DNA from: Agapanthus africanus
Taxonomy: Eukaryota; Streptophyta; Magnoliopsida; Asparagales; Amaryllidaceae
Assembly (NCBI GenBank): GCA_030015575.1
Contig: CM057340.1
Location: 754,919,632-754,983,631, forward strand
Length of the DNA: 64,000 nt
Reading direction: 5' to 3'
The position numbers were made by a program, and so were the translations under genes. Below the pieces are notes generated by a model. The model saw only the letters and a program-made list of their open reading frames with translations, was not told the origin of the DNA and made no database searches. This document shows, piece after piece, positions 11,469-22,718 of the stretch (positions are counted from its first letter, which is position 1; every line of letters begins with the position of its first letter).

Positions 11469-12232
11469 TGCTAGGGGGAAGGCAGCATTCGAGGCTGCTG
11501 ACCCCAGTCCTGGACGCCGCATACGGACGGCACCATGGAGGTTGGGAGAGAGGCCGAGGACTTGGCCCTAGCAGGACCCATATGAGGTTGGACTCCACCC
11601 CGGCGGTTACTTCCTCCGTCTCCAGTGAGCGACGTATCCAGCAGGAACTGGAGAGCTTGAAGGCCACCGTTCAGGAGTTGAAGGAGATGCTGGTATGTAT
11701 ACTACTTAATAGTAAAATATCATGTCATATTATAAATATCAACATATCCAATATCAGTACGTAGCCTGAGCTTATTTGGTTGTAGACTTAGGTTTGATTA
11801 ATCATACATGTACATATCTAATTAAAATAAACTACGGTTTTCCAAACTAGATATCCGAATGGGGTTTCGAAATAACTCGATAATGATAAGAATTCGAATA
11901 ATACATAGTTCTTACACGCTTATTGCACACGTTAGGTCCAGACGCGACGGGGTACATCGGCCGAGCCTCCACATGCATCTCCTTCGGCTGCGACTCCGCA
12001 AGCCACTACATCGGCTGCGGTTCCGCAGACAGCTCCTATAGCTCCACCGCCCGCTCAGACTCCCGCAGCCGCGGCTCCGCAAGCCACTACCTCGACGGCG
12101 GCTGCGCAGACCACATCGCCAGCTCCACAGCCCGCTCAGACTCCCGCACGCGCCGAATTGCATGGTTTATTGACCGAGGAGCAGGGGCGCCAGATTCTAG
12201 CGTTTATCAGAGGTGGAGCTGGACCGAGCTAG
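11469..12232 (+). pseudogene. CACTA gene C-terminal exons (En/Spm PTTA-like), coiled coil plus PAQT-rich tail
   Basis: Two exons join in frame: 11469-11692 and 11936-12232, with a GTATGT donor at 11693 and a TTAG acceptor at 11932-11935. The first encodes basic sequence and then a coiled coil (SSERRIQQELESLKATVQEL). The second is rich in P, A, Q and T, with two imperfect repeats of about 25-30 residues, and ends LTEEQGRQILAFIRGGAGPS before a TAG. This arrangement, heptad region then low-complexity tail, is usual for the last part of plant En/Spm-type (PTTA) proteins. The first exon may have a frameshift, since another frame looks more conserved at 11475-11570. Earlier splice-bounded pieces may exist near 10918-10969 and 11085-11270, but I cannot assign them. 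Confidence 0.5.
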
Positions 12233-12509
12233 GCTAGCTTTTTGATTCTTATTTTTTGAAACATGTATTTATTTATATGATACATATTGTACTACATTTT
12301 GAAACATTTTGGGCGATATTGATATTGGTTTATATTTATATCATATTCAGTTTTTTTGTTTCTTTTGTATATTATATGCGTGAGATGTGATTATGAATAC
12401 TGCGATATATATTGTGTGATGATTAATTTTATATTTTATTGTTTTATATATTATTGTGCACAGGGCGGGAAAAAATCAGGCAGCCCTTTTTTAAAAAAAA
12501 TACAGATAA

Positions 12510-13008
12510 TGTGTACCTACGGATTAATCCGTAGATACACATATTGCCCCTACGGCTATAACCGTAGGGGCAAAATATCAGCAGTAACTGATATTTCCCC
12601 CCTGATCTCAGTACCAGGGGGTTGGGAGTGCCCATACGGACATATCCATAGGGGCCACAGCCTCGCCCCTACGGATAACGCCGTAGGGGCAACATATCAG
12701 GATTTTTGATATTTTGCCCCTACGGATACGTACCTACGTAGGTATCCGTAGGGGATATTACGTGGCCCTATGGTTATGTCCATAGGTACATTTAATATAT
12801 TAAAAAAACCGTAAAAAATATAATTTTTTTTACCCTACGGCCAACTCCGTAGGTGCAACAGGACCTACACATAAATCCGTAGGGGCAAGTTCAGGGCTTC
12901 AACTTGCACCTGCGGCCTTTGCACCTACGGGGTGTTTTTTCGCCCCTACGGACATAGCCGTAGGGGCAGTGAGTTGCTCCTACCGATAAATCCGTAGGGG
13001 CAACCCTT
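12510..13008. promoter_or_regulatory. CACTA 3' subterminal repeats (CCTACGG/CCGTAGG)
   Basis: About eight hairpin-like units of CCCCTACGG...CCGTAGGGG are packed into 500 bp next to the right end, for example GCCCCTACGG and its complement at 12546-12571, 12665-12690 and 12942-12967. They match the 5' subterminal motif and are more numerous. Confidence 0.88.
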
Positions 13009-14790
13009 ATTTGTAGTAGTGTGGCTTGATTAGAGATTTGGGAACCGCAAGATACCTTTTAAAGCTGATTCATTTTAAAGAAGTGGTTTTCCCTAAATAT
13101 GTGCATATTACTATTCCGTGTTGCATGACATACTGATATGCTTACATTTCTTTTACATGTCGCATACATCATTCTTTCTGATTATACGCATTGAGATATG
13201 TTGTTTCCATGATATTTCTGGATTTGGGAACCGTGGGTATTTCAAAAGAGAATATGTAATTGTTTTAAATCCCCGGTTACCCTTGATATGATATTTCAGT
13301 GCGTCCACCATGTGTTTTCTCGGGGCTGAGAGCGACATGTGAAACCCGATTCGAGGAGGCGGATGAGGCCGATTGCGGGTACATGGTGGATCCGGTATGG
13401 TTCCTCGGGGCAAGAAATGTTTTTCGTGGAGCAGACGATGAGCCTGGCAGGGTGGCGAGTATCTACCGGTGATTGGTTGGACCTGACGGTTATCCGGAGG
13501 ATACTGACCAGAGTCGATAGATGGATATGGGACGATCCGTACTTCCGGGGCCGAGGCCGATTCCGCAGACGGAGCCCGTAGGCTGATCCGGACTGACGGA
13601 GCCCGATATATGAGGATTTACGTGCTGATGCTGGACACAGCTTTCATGATGTTTTCGAGTGTCGATATTGGACACTCCGGTTCCATGATTTTGACGTGTC
13701 GCGAGGGACACAAATGGTTTATATCCTCATATTTCCATGCATATGCTTTATGATATTTACATGCATGACGATTATTGTCATTGGGTGACGCGTGGACGGG
13801 ATCCATATACATACAGACATGATTACATTGATCATACCTCATATTTATGATATGTTATTACCTGAGACACTGGCACGAGCACTTGGCACTACACTCATGT
13901 ATAAAGGTTACATTGCCACTTTAGCATGCTTCAGACTTATTCATATTGAGAATATATATATCTGATCGTGTTGACCTAGAATGAGTCATACATACGATTT
14001 CTGCTTTGTGATGTTTTCTATTCACGAGTTGGCAACTCACCCCCGTTGTGCCACAGTTTCTTGCAGGTTTCGCCGTACAGATTTCATTGCGGCTTTTCTG
14101 GCACATTGGTTCCTTTACGGGTGACTTGCTTTAGTAGGTGGGTTCTTTTGCCTCAGAACCACCATTGTACATGTATTATTCAGTTGTATCTAGTAATTCC
14201 ATCAACCAAAGCTTGTATATTGTTTCAGACTTAGAAACCAGTTATGTATTATTTCGACCTTAGAGTCGCGCGTTGTAGTATTATGGGTTTTCATGTTGAT
14301 TTTGAGTTTCTTTTTGAGTTTTGATCCTCGCCCTTCGGCGTTGTATATTATACTGCTTGCGTGGTTGTGACCGTCGATTGTCGAAGAGCTAGCTTCCGCT
14401 TTGGGATGCCTTTTATCATTGCACATATATTATTCTTGTTGTACCCCGTTTGGGGCCATTATTTACAAAGGAAACTCTGCCTAAATTTTTAGAAAATGAT
14501 ATAGATTTTAAAAATGCATATTCGGCTACTTATTTAAAAACCTTGTTTTTAAAACATGTTTCTTACTTCTTAAAACTATTTTTCTGTCATTTATAATTAA
14601 AATGGTTTTAGATTTCTGGGCTTTTGGCTTACTTGAATTAGATGGGGTCTTATAGACTTCATATGATTCAAGTGCCAGTCACGGGCTATTTCGGGTCGTG
14701 ACAATTGATTTATTAAAGTGTTTATTAGTGGTCACATGAGGGCGCCCAAAATCGATTCTGCCTTTGGCTTTATTCCCTTTATTTTGAGAG

Positions 14791-15000
14791 TCACGTGGGA
14801 ACACGTGTGGCATTGCCTCCAAGTTTTTCTCTTCTCATTTTGGGGAGTCTGTTTAGGGGTCACGTGGGGGGCGCGTGACCTAGTTTTATTCTTTCTTTTC
14901 TGATCATTGAAGATAGGGGTCACGTGTCACCACGTGACCAAGTTCTGTTTTTTCTTCTCTGCTCATTGAGAATGCGGGTCACGTGTTACCACGTGATCAA
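14791..15000. promoter_or_regulatory. Paired CACGTG cluster, block 2
   Basis: Pairs TCACGTG-N4-CACGTG occur near 14791, 14920 and 14979, plus a degenerate pair with five-base spacing near 14860. The CACGTG core is the G-box bound by plant bHLH and bZIP factors; function here is inferred. Confidence 0.65.
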
Positions 15001-15038
15001 GTTCTTTATGTGCATGGAGAGCTTTAAGTCTCTTGTTT

Positions 15039-15340
15039 TTAAGAATTAAATTCTCTGTAGGGTTAAACCCTAATTATGTTTTAGAGGAATTAAATTCCTA
15101 TGTATGTGGAAGAATTAAATTCTCATATAGGGTTAAACCCTAGTTCTGTCTTGGAGGAATTAAATTCCTATGAATTTGGGGAGAATTGAATTCTCATGTA
15201 GGGTTGAACCCTAATTTTATTTTGGAGGAATTAAATTTCTATGAAATTGGGAGAATTAAATTCTCATATAGGGTTAAACCCTAGTTTTATTTGGAGGAAT
15301 TAAATTCCTATGAATTTGGGAGAATTAAACTCTCTAAACT
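15039..15340 (+). repeat. 70-bp minisatellite, four copies
   Basis: The unit contains AGGGTTAAACCCTA, GAGGAATTAAATTCCTATG and GAGAATTAAATTCTCAT. AGGGTT(A/G)AACCC recurs at about 15059, 15129, 15200 and 15270, a 70-71 bp period. It lies within the minus-strand LTR. Confidence 0.88.
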
Positions 15341-16340
15341 CAATTCTCCCTCTAAGTTTTGGATCGGCATGGCAGAATCTCCCCGATGAGAATTAAATTC
15401 TCAACTTGTGGGGAGATCTGCTTCTGCAGATCTTCAACCAGAAGAAAAACTAAGTTCTTTTGCAGAAGGGTTAAATTCTTAGACTGAGAATTAAATTCTC
15501 TTTTTGTTTTATGGAGCTTTGATCTCTTTCCCCTTTCTCTCTTAGGGTTTCTTTTCTTGAGAATTAAATTCTCCTTTCTTTTCTCTCTGCTATTGTTTTT
15601 TCTTCAGAAAATTCCAAGATTCAAAAATTTCTTCTCCTCTCCTCTTCTTGGCTCCTATTTATAGGAGAAGGAAAAGAATCAATTTGTTTAGTGAATATTT
15701 TATTGAAAGATTTTGTTTGTTTTTGTAACTAACTTGATCTTAGTGAATTTTATTCACCATTGGATTTTTAATCCAGAAGATATTCTGTTTGTTATTCTTG
15801 GTGAATTTTAGGGAAATCTTTCCTTGTATAAAATCTTTCCATAAATTGGTGATTTTTAATCACCATTGGATTTTTAATCCAACGGTGCTCCACTTTACAG
15901 AGCATAATCCTTTTTTTGTTTGGAAAAATTTAAAGAAATACTTTTCCAGTTAGGGTCTTTTATTTCCCTTAATTAGAATTTAATTCTATTAATTCAGAAG
16001 ACTTTTAAAGCCCATGACGTGTTGGCATGTGATCCCAATGGTTGATCATTAAAATAGAATTTAATTCTATCAGTTAAAGAGCTAAGGGACCTGTCACGTG
16101 TTGGTACGTGACCCTCTTTTATTCAGAATTTAATTCTGCCTTTTAACAGAGCTAAGAGACCTGTCACATGTTGGCACGTGACCCTCTTTTATTCAGAATT
16201 TAATTCTGCCTTTTAACAGAGCTAAGCGACCATCACGTGTCAGCACGTGACCCTTGGTCACGTGTGAGCACGTGATACCCCATTGGGGTCTTTCCTTAGC
16301 TGTTTTGTTACATTTTTGTTTGATTAGAATTTAATTCTAT
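15045..16340. repeat. Dispersed quasi-palindromes GAATTAAATTC / GAATTTAATTC
   Basis: About a dozen GAATTAAATTC words occur at 15045-15575. After a gap, at least four in the opposite orientation (GAATTTAATTC) occur at 15973, 16054, 16124, 16195 and 16326. Each is a palindrome except for its central base. This is not explained by the 70-bp minisatellite alone. Confidence 0.75.
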
Positions 16341-16410
16341 AAAGTAGAGATCACAGGAAACTATCACGTCTCAACACGTGACCCTTGGTCACGTGTGAAC
16401 ACGTGATACC
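16093..16410. promoter_or_regulatory. Paired CACGTG cluster, block 3
   Basis: Pairs with four-base spacing occur near 16094, 16164 (one core mutated), 16233, 16259, 16364 (one core mutated) and 16389. They are followed or preceded by ACCCTTGG or ACCTC, so the pairs form part of a larger repeated unit. Confidence 0.65.
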
Positions 16411-16854
16411 TCTTTGAGGTATTTCCTGATATTTTATCAGGGAACAGTCTCCTTCTTCCTCTTCTCCATCGGCTGGATCTTGAAGAAGAAGAGGGGTGAA
16501 ACTCAAAAATCTTTCTTTTGGGGATTTGATGAAAGATCCAAGTTCCCCTTTAATGGTTTTATGGTGAAAAACAGTTTCTTTTGGAAAAAAAGAGATTGAA
16601 CTCTTGATTTAATTCAAAAGAAAGAAGATTTAGAACCTTGAGGAAGAAGGCACAAACCCTAAAATTTGAAAGAATGAAAAAATTGTGTTTGATTTTTTTT
16701 ATCATGTTTGCCTTTATAGGCTATACACTTTATATATAACCCCTTGAGTTTTGCCAAATGGCACTTGTGCCGCCCCATGTCTTATATGCTTATCTTTTTT
16801 TGCACATAAGCCATGGGTTTACAAAATTTTAGCTTTTTGCCTATTTTACATACA

Positions 16855-16855
16855 T

Positions 16856-16944
<89 letters not shown>

Positions 16945-16970
16945 GTATGTATATATATGTATATATATAA
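16855..16970 (+). repeat. (TATG)n/(TA)n microsatellite
   Basis: About 115 bp of TATATATGTATG repeats. It creates spurious Y/I/C/M-rich ORFs on the plus strand. Confidence 0.95.
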
Positions 16971-17121
16971 GAATTACATTAAACCAATTTATGGCTTCAT
17001 TTCTTTTGTCATGGGGCCGATCCCTTCCATGCTCGGTCTTGACCTGGGCTTGGGCCCACTTGGCTTGGGGTTGACTTTGATTTTGATTTAGTCAACCGGG
17101 ATGTAATTTTTGACCCTAACA

Positions 17122-19613
17122 AATTCTCCTGGCGAATCTTTTCTCCACATCATCCGGTCCAAGTTTACTTCCTTATTCCGTAATGTCTTTATCTTTCGGT
17201 CTAGGATCTCAACTGGTAGTTGCTCGCAAGTTAGATCAGTCTGTACTGTGAGCTCGGAGTGATCAAATATGTGGCTGGGGTCGCTCACATATCATCGTAA
17301 CTGGGATATGTGGAACACGTTGTGCACTCCTTCCAATGAGGGTGGTAGTGCTAAACGGTATGCTACTTCTCCAACTCGTTCGAATATGTCGAACGGTTCT
17401 TTGTATCTTAGACTTAGCTTACCCCTCTTGCCAAAGCGAATCACTCCTCTGTTTGGAGAGATCTTTAGGAAAACATGGTCTCCAGGTTGGAACTTCAGAT
17501 GTTTCCGCTTTGCATCTGCCCAATACATCTGTCTGTTTTGGGCTATGCGCATTCTTTCCCTGATCGTGTGAACTACGTCCATAGTTGCCACGATCATCTC
17601 TGGTCCAAGGAGTTCACGATCTCTGACGTTGTCCCAACTTAGTGGTGAATGACACTTCTGTCTGTAGAGTGCTGCGAATGGTGTCATTCCAATGCTTGCC
17701 TAATAGCTGTTGTTGAATGAAAACTCCACAAGGTATAGGTGATCTTCTCACGAACCTCCGAAGTCTAACATACAAGCTCTTAGCACGTCCTCCAAAATGT
17801 GAATTGTTCGGTCAGACTGTCCATCCGTTTGTGGATGAAAAGCCATGCTGAAATTCAGACTCGTTCCCAGACAGCTTACAGACTTTGCCAAAACTGTGAT
17901 CGGAATCTTGTATCACGTTCGGAGACGATGCAAACAAGAACTCCATGTAATCTCACAATCTCCTGCATGAGTTCATGGGTATCAAATAGGGTACATCTTG
18001 AAGGTTTAAATCTTACTTTAGATTTATGCTTACCTCCGTGTACTTCTTTGCTAATGTCTCGGTAGATTGGCCAACTCGAAATGGAATAAAGTGAGCCGAC
18101 TTGATGAGTCGATCCACAATAACCCATACTGCGTCGTTACCCTTCGTGCTGGGAGGAAAGGCAGTCACGAAGTCCATGGTAATGTGCTGCCATTTCCATT
18201 CTTGGATTAGTAACGGCTGAAGTAGACCAGCAGTTCTGTGATGTTCAGCCTTCACTTGCTGACACACCAAACACTTTGCTACGCTCCTTGCTACTTTGCA
18301 CTGCATTTCATACCACCAGTAGTGTTGTCTTAGATCATTTTACATCTTTGTACCACCGGGGTGTACAGAATAAGGAGAGCTGTGAGCTTCTTTCATCAAC
18401 TCTTCTCGAACTGAGGCGTTTGGTACACATAATCGACTTTCATATCTCAAGGATCCGTATTCATGGATGATGAAGTCAGTTCGAAGTCCACTTTCTACTT
18501 ATTCTCGGATCTTTTATAACTTGGCATCATTTGTTTGAACTGCCTTGATCTGATTTACAAGAGTGTACTGGACTTGTAAGTTCATCAAATACAAAGCGTT
18601 ACCTGGCATAACTACTTCGATCGCCAATCCGTGCAATTCTTACTATAGTTTCCACTGAGCGGTGAGATTCATTGCTAATGGCTGTTGATTAAGTGCATCA
18701 GGAACTACATTCACTTTCCCGGTATGATACTGTAGGTTGATGTCAAAGTCCGCCATGAGTTCTAGCCATCTTCTCTGCTGCATGTTTAGTTCTTTCTGAG
18801 TAAATACATACTTCAGACTTTTGTGGTCAGTGTATATATCAACTCGTTCTCCCAAGAGGTAATGGCGCCAAATCTTAAGTGCGAAGATAACGGCTGCCAA
18901 CTCCAGATCATGTATTGGATAGTTGCGCTCATGAACCTTCAGTTATCTTGATGCAAAAGCCACAACGTTTCCATGCTGGTGTAGAACACATCCAAATCTC
19001 TTACCGGAAGCATCGCAATGCATAACAAATCCTCCAGATTGATCCGGTATTACGAGAATAGGAGCAGAGCTTAATCTCATCTTGAGTTCTACAAACGCAT
19101 TTTCACATGCTTCTGACTACACGAATATTTCATCTTTACATGTGAGCTTGGTCAGGGGTGCCGCAATCTTTGAAAATCCTTCAATGAATCGTCGGTAGTA
19201 TCCTGCTAATCCCAAGAAACATCGTATATCCTTCACCGTCTTTGGTGTCGGTCACTCGCTGACAGCTGACACTTTAGTTGGATCTACTGAGATTCCTTCG
19301 CCTGAAACGATATGTCTAAGAAATCCGACTATATCTAGCCAAAATTCACACTTGCTGTATTTAGCATAGAGCTGATGTTATCGCAATGTCTCCAGGACAA
19401 TCCGTAAATGCTCGGCGTGTTCATTCCGATTCTTTGAATACACCAGGATGTCGTCGATGAAGATGACAACGAACCTGTCTAAATACTCTCGGAAAACTTG
19501 GTTCATCAGGTTCATAAAGATGGCAGGTGCATTGGTCACTCCAAATGGCATTACGAGATACTCATAATGACCATAGAGAGTCCTAAACGCCGTCTTCGGA
19601 ATGTCGGACTATT
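17122..19613 (-). pseudogene. Element A pol 3' half: RT end, RNase H, integrase, chromodomain
   Basis: On the minus strand, from 19613 down, the RT fragment shows [13 protein letters not shown] and the [10 protein letters not shown] catalytic box. RNase H follows near 18900-18640 with [14 protein letters not shown]. Integrase has the [12 protein letters not shown] zinc-finger part and ITMDFVTAFP with the first catalytic Asp. The C-terminal end has the GPF/Y-like module (KEPFDIFERVGEVAYRLALP) and NVFHISQLR. Several in-frame stops and frameshifts break it, for example inside integrase near 18010 and in RT near 19380. The frame stops abruptly at the insertion edge at 17121. The 5' half continues at 29890 beyond element B. 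Confidence 0.85.
19609..19613. repeat. Target-site duplication CTATT (left) of element B
   Basis: CTATT occurs just before the TGTAACACCC start of element B and again at 29890-29894, just after its GTGACA end. The split reading frame of element A rejoins across it. Confidence 0.95.
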
Positions 19614-22600
19614 TGTAACACCCGAGCCCAATACTACTAATATCAGTTACCGTTCGAACGTAGTGTGGCACTTATTTCATTTATCTTGCTTGATGGTTAA
19701 TTATTGTAAATTCTACCCGGAAATTAATTTCTGCATATAACAATTTTTGGCATCTAAAATAAAATTAAAAATATTCATCTTGGCCTGCTTGACACCCCTA
19801 ACCTTGTTGTAGCATCCGTGCATCGTGTTCTCATCCCGTTCAGTGAAACGGGCGAGTTTGGACGGCTACGTGCACGTACGTGTGTCCGTTTTGGGGGTAT
19901 GCTTTTTGATCATAAAACACTTCATTTTAAATTTTGGATCCCGCCTAAAATTCTCTTATTTCAATTTCAAATTTTTGGACCCGACCCGGGCACGATTTGA
20001 AAATGTTTTACTTTGCGCCAAAATCCCAGATTTTAATATATTTAAACCATCATATATAATTTAGTTAACCATATAATATTTTTACAATCTTTTATATCCT
20101 TCTCAATTTATTCTCTCAGCCAATCGCAACCTCCCCTTTAACCCCGTGGGCCCCACTTCTCTCTCTCTCTCTATATCTATCTCTCCACTTTCTCTCTCTC
20201 CCTCTTCTCTCTCTCTCCATTTTTTCTCTCTTTCTCTCATATATTCTCTCGTACTTCTCTTTATCATTCTTTCTCTTCTTGCTTCATGTCTCGTTTCTCA
20301 TTTTTTTTAACTGTTCTTTTGTTGCCGGAATTCCGTCGTGCCGGTGACGCTTCACGACGTTCCAGCGAAGTACCCCGACCCGTGTGGTTTCTTTGTTCAT
20401 CGTTTGGGTTCATTCCGTGAACCGTGCGCCCGTCGCGAGTTTTCCCCGCCGACAGTTAACGTTCCGTTTTCCCGATTCGCGGCCCATCGAGGCAAGTTAA
20501 TCTTGCTACATGCTATATAATTCATTTTATACCTATTTAAATAAATACCATACCTATAGTTTAAATCTAGTGCCCCATGTTTAATTTTATAACGTTTCGA
20601 TGTTCCGTTTGCATCCGTTTATATCATATTAAATCTAGATCATGAAAACTTATCTTGTGACATACTAGATTACATTATACTGCATCCATATCAATTAAAA
20701 TATATATCGTCGTAATATTTCTTATTATTATCTTTAATTAGTTTATAATCTGTATTTTATAATATTATATATTTGAAAATATTATAGTTTACACATGAAA
20801 CGTCGTTGAAAAAGCGGATACGACAAATCTGAAATTTACTGTACACCTTACCTTATAAAATTCATTATAAATCATAGAAAAATCATTAGTTTACGTTCTT
20901 TAGTTCGTTACGAAGCTAACTCAGAATACTATAACTCTATAAAATATTTACTTACAAAATAAATTGTTTAAATAACGTAAAATGCAAATGAAAATTTCTC
21001 CAAACTGCTGTCCAGGGAAATTCCAGCAGCAAATTTTCAATTTCGAATGTTCATAACTTTTTGTAAGGACAACCTGAGATGCTTATACTTATAAAACTGA
21101 AAACCTTATTGAATTATCTTTGTTTTGGTATAAGACACGTCCCTTTTGGAGAACGTTTGTTATTTTTAAGTTATTTTACAAATTAGGGTGACGCTGAATT
21201 TCTGAACGGAACTTTCTTGTGCATGGTTAATCAATATCACTTTTATAGTTATTAATCGCTTTGAATATGCTATCCATATTAATATTATTATATCAATATT
21301 TATATCACATATTGCTTAGTTGTACATCCCACATTACCATTTTATAGTTTTATAACTTTTCGGATACCCGTTTGCATCCATCGCATCTAAGATACATATA
21401 ATTGCATCCATATATCACATTACTACATAATAATGTGATATTAACACTCCATGTTTAATAAATTGCATCCTAATTAATATTGGAACTATAAATGTAACCC
21501 TAATCGATAACTGTGCATCCATATCCTTGAAATTATATCTATTTGCATATCATATTACATGTTCCAGTTTATTGTTCTGATAGTACTCATGCTTGTTTAT
21601 TTATACACATGCTTATGTTAGTTTGATTATGAGCACCCACATGACATCTTGTACTTCCTGACATGACCTGTTACACTTCCTACTTGACATGACATGGTAC
21701 CGTACACTCTTGACATGACATGACACCTTTATAAATTACCTGGCTTGACCTGATGTACCATGGCTTTACCTGTTACCTGATCTTGTGTCTAATGCCAACA
21801 AACATAATATGTAGTCCTCATGGACCATTCCTGTTGTCTATCCAGACAAGCATGTTTACATGATCCTGTGTTGGCATTAGTTTCTTGATTACTGGATACC
21901 TGACTTGACATACACATATAACTTGGGGTTATGGGGAAATCAAAGGTGAAATCAGACTTGTAACTCGACAGTTCACTACCTGTATTGAGTGTACACATTC
22001 CTGTTTTGTGCCTAGCGGCGTGTCTCGGTTTCAGCCGAGAATATTGTGGCCGTGGTCCCGGGTATGTACGGGATACTATCGAGTGTACACATTCCTGTTT
22101 TGTGCCTAGCGGCATGTCTCGGCTGCAGCCAAGAATATTGTGGCCGTGGTCCCGGGTATGTACGAGATACTATTGAGATATATCGATGATTCATCAATTT
22201 GGTTTCAAAGACTTTAGAACAGAGAACCTGATAGAACAATCCAGTTTACCCACTGCACATTACCCTGTACTGCTCTGATTTATATTATTGTTACCCTTGC
22301 TTTATTCATGTTTATATTCGCATTGCCTGTTTACTATGTTATTACTTGATGAGTTGACGCTCTGACGTCTGGGTTTTGCATGGCCCAGATTCTTCTACCT
22401 TGCTGCAGACTGATTAGGAGTTTTGCCGCTGTTAGACGAGCGGTGAGGTTCCTGTCGGTACGTAGTTTCACCCCAGGTGTTTCATTTATTGTATCTTTTG
22501 GCTTCCGCATATTGTTATCTCTTGATTCTTTTACTCTGGCTTATGGACATGTACTAGGTAGTTAGTTTACTTTCTTGTTCTTGATATCTCCACAGCCGTA

Positions 22601-22694
22601 ATGTGACTGTGGAAGGATTTTTCCTATCCACAGGTAGCATGGTTGGCTATGTCACGTGTCCACTTTAGCGTACTTTGGGAAGCGGGGCGTGACA
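19614..22694 (+). repeat. Element B 5' LTR (3081 bp)
   Basis: Starts TGTAACACCCGAGCCC and ends GGGGCGTGACA. It contains a CT-rich tract at 20155-20260, an AT-rich centre, GACATGAC repeats near 21650-21730 and a 94-bp tandem duplication at 21987-22174. From about 20490 onward it is closely related to the solo LTR at 40936-44052; before that point the two are much less alike. Confidence 0.95.
21987..22174 (+). repeat. 94-bp tandem duplication in element B LTR
   Basis: Two adjacent 94-bp copies start GAGTGTACACATTCCTG at 21987 and 22081. The same doublet is in the 3' LTR at about 29182-29369, so it existed before insertion. The related solo LTR at 40936-44052 has only one copy. Confidence 0.9.
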
Positions 22695-22703
22695 TGGTTC
22701 TTT

Positions 22704-22718
22704 TGGTATCAGAGCCAT
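22704..22718 (+). other. Element B primer binding site (tRNA-Met type)
   Basis: TGGTATCAGAGCCAT lies 9 bases after the 5' LTR end. This is the usual initiator-methionine tRNA complement found in chromoviruses. Confidence 0.85.

Larger units (their letters stand above)
5559..13021 (+). mobile_element. CACTA (En/Spm-type) DNA transposon, 7.46 kb, non-autonomous
   Basis: The ends are the perfect inverted repeat CACTACTACAA / TTGTAGTAGTG, flanked by the 3-bp duplication TGG. Both ends carry subterminal arrays of CCTACGG/CCGTAGG palindromes, the typical place for transposase binding. From left to right the interior has a C/T-rich leader with a possible first exon (about 5850-6010), telomere-like repeats, a Stowaway-like MITE, GGGTTAATTT repeats, a direct repeat, a ~1-kb inverted repeat, an N-terminal exon resembling the transposase-associated domain, and C-terminal coiled-coil/proline-rich exons. 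I see no transposase catalytic (TNPD) coding sequence, so the copy should depend on an autonomous relative. It sits inside the 2820-14703 solo LTR, so it is younger than that LTR. Confidence 0.93.
2820..14703 (+). mobile_element. Solo LTR (gypsy, Tekay-like), 4.4 kb, split by a CACTA element
   Basis: The unit starts TGTAACATTTC and ends GGGTCGTGACA, and is bounded by the perfect 5-bp duplication ATTGA. Removing the nested CACTA element leaves about 4.4 kb without coding sequence, primer binding site or a second LTR, which fits a solo LTR left by LTR-LTR recombination. The TGTRAC...GTGACA ends and the length resemble the other Tekay-like LTRs in this window, but the body is not the same family by eye. 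Segments 2820-5558 and 13022-14703 contain nothing else that I can support apart from a short CA run near 4509. Confidence 0.8.
1571..17121 (-). mobile_element. Long LTR/leader of a minus-strand LTR element, split by nested insertions
   Basis: On the minus strand a sequence beginning TGTTAGGGTC at 17121 abruptly interrupts the integrase C-terminal coding of chromovirus A at 17122. The interrupted reading frame is continuous up to that base, so this is an insertion edge. The sequence runs to 14704, resumes at 2819 after the nested solo LTR, and continues to the coding region near 1127. Without the nested insertions it is about 3.6 kb. It holds two minisatellites, many paired CACGTG boxes and a (TATG)n tract. 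The exact LTR 3' end and primer binding site could not be fixed; the other end of the element is outside the window. The family assignment (gypsy-type) is inferred from the neighbouring VFxRL protein only. Confidence 0.6.

Noticed and set aside
11912-12163. Ser/Arg-rich minus-strand ORF
   Set aside because: Shadow of the proline/alanine-rich C-terminal exon of the CACTA gene on the plus strand.
16751-17091. Tyr/Ile/Cys/Met-rich plus-strand ORFs
   Set aside because: Translation of a TATG/TA microsatellite.
19818-20064. ORFs in the start of element B LTR, repeated at 27009-27255
   Set aside because: Present in both LTRs by duplication; no motif or codon signal.
21789-22239. ORFs with repeated PGPRPQYS-type segments
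   Set aside because: Caused by the 94-bp tandem duplication in the element B LTR.
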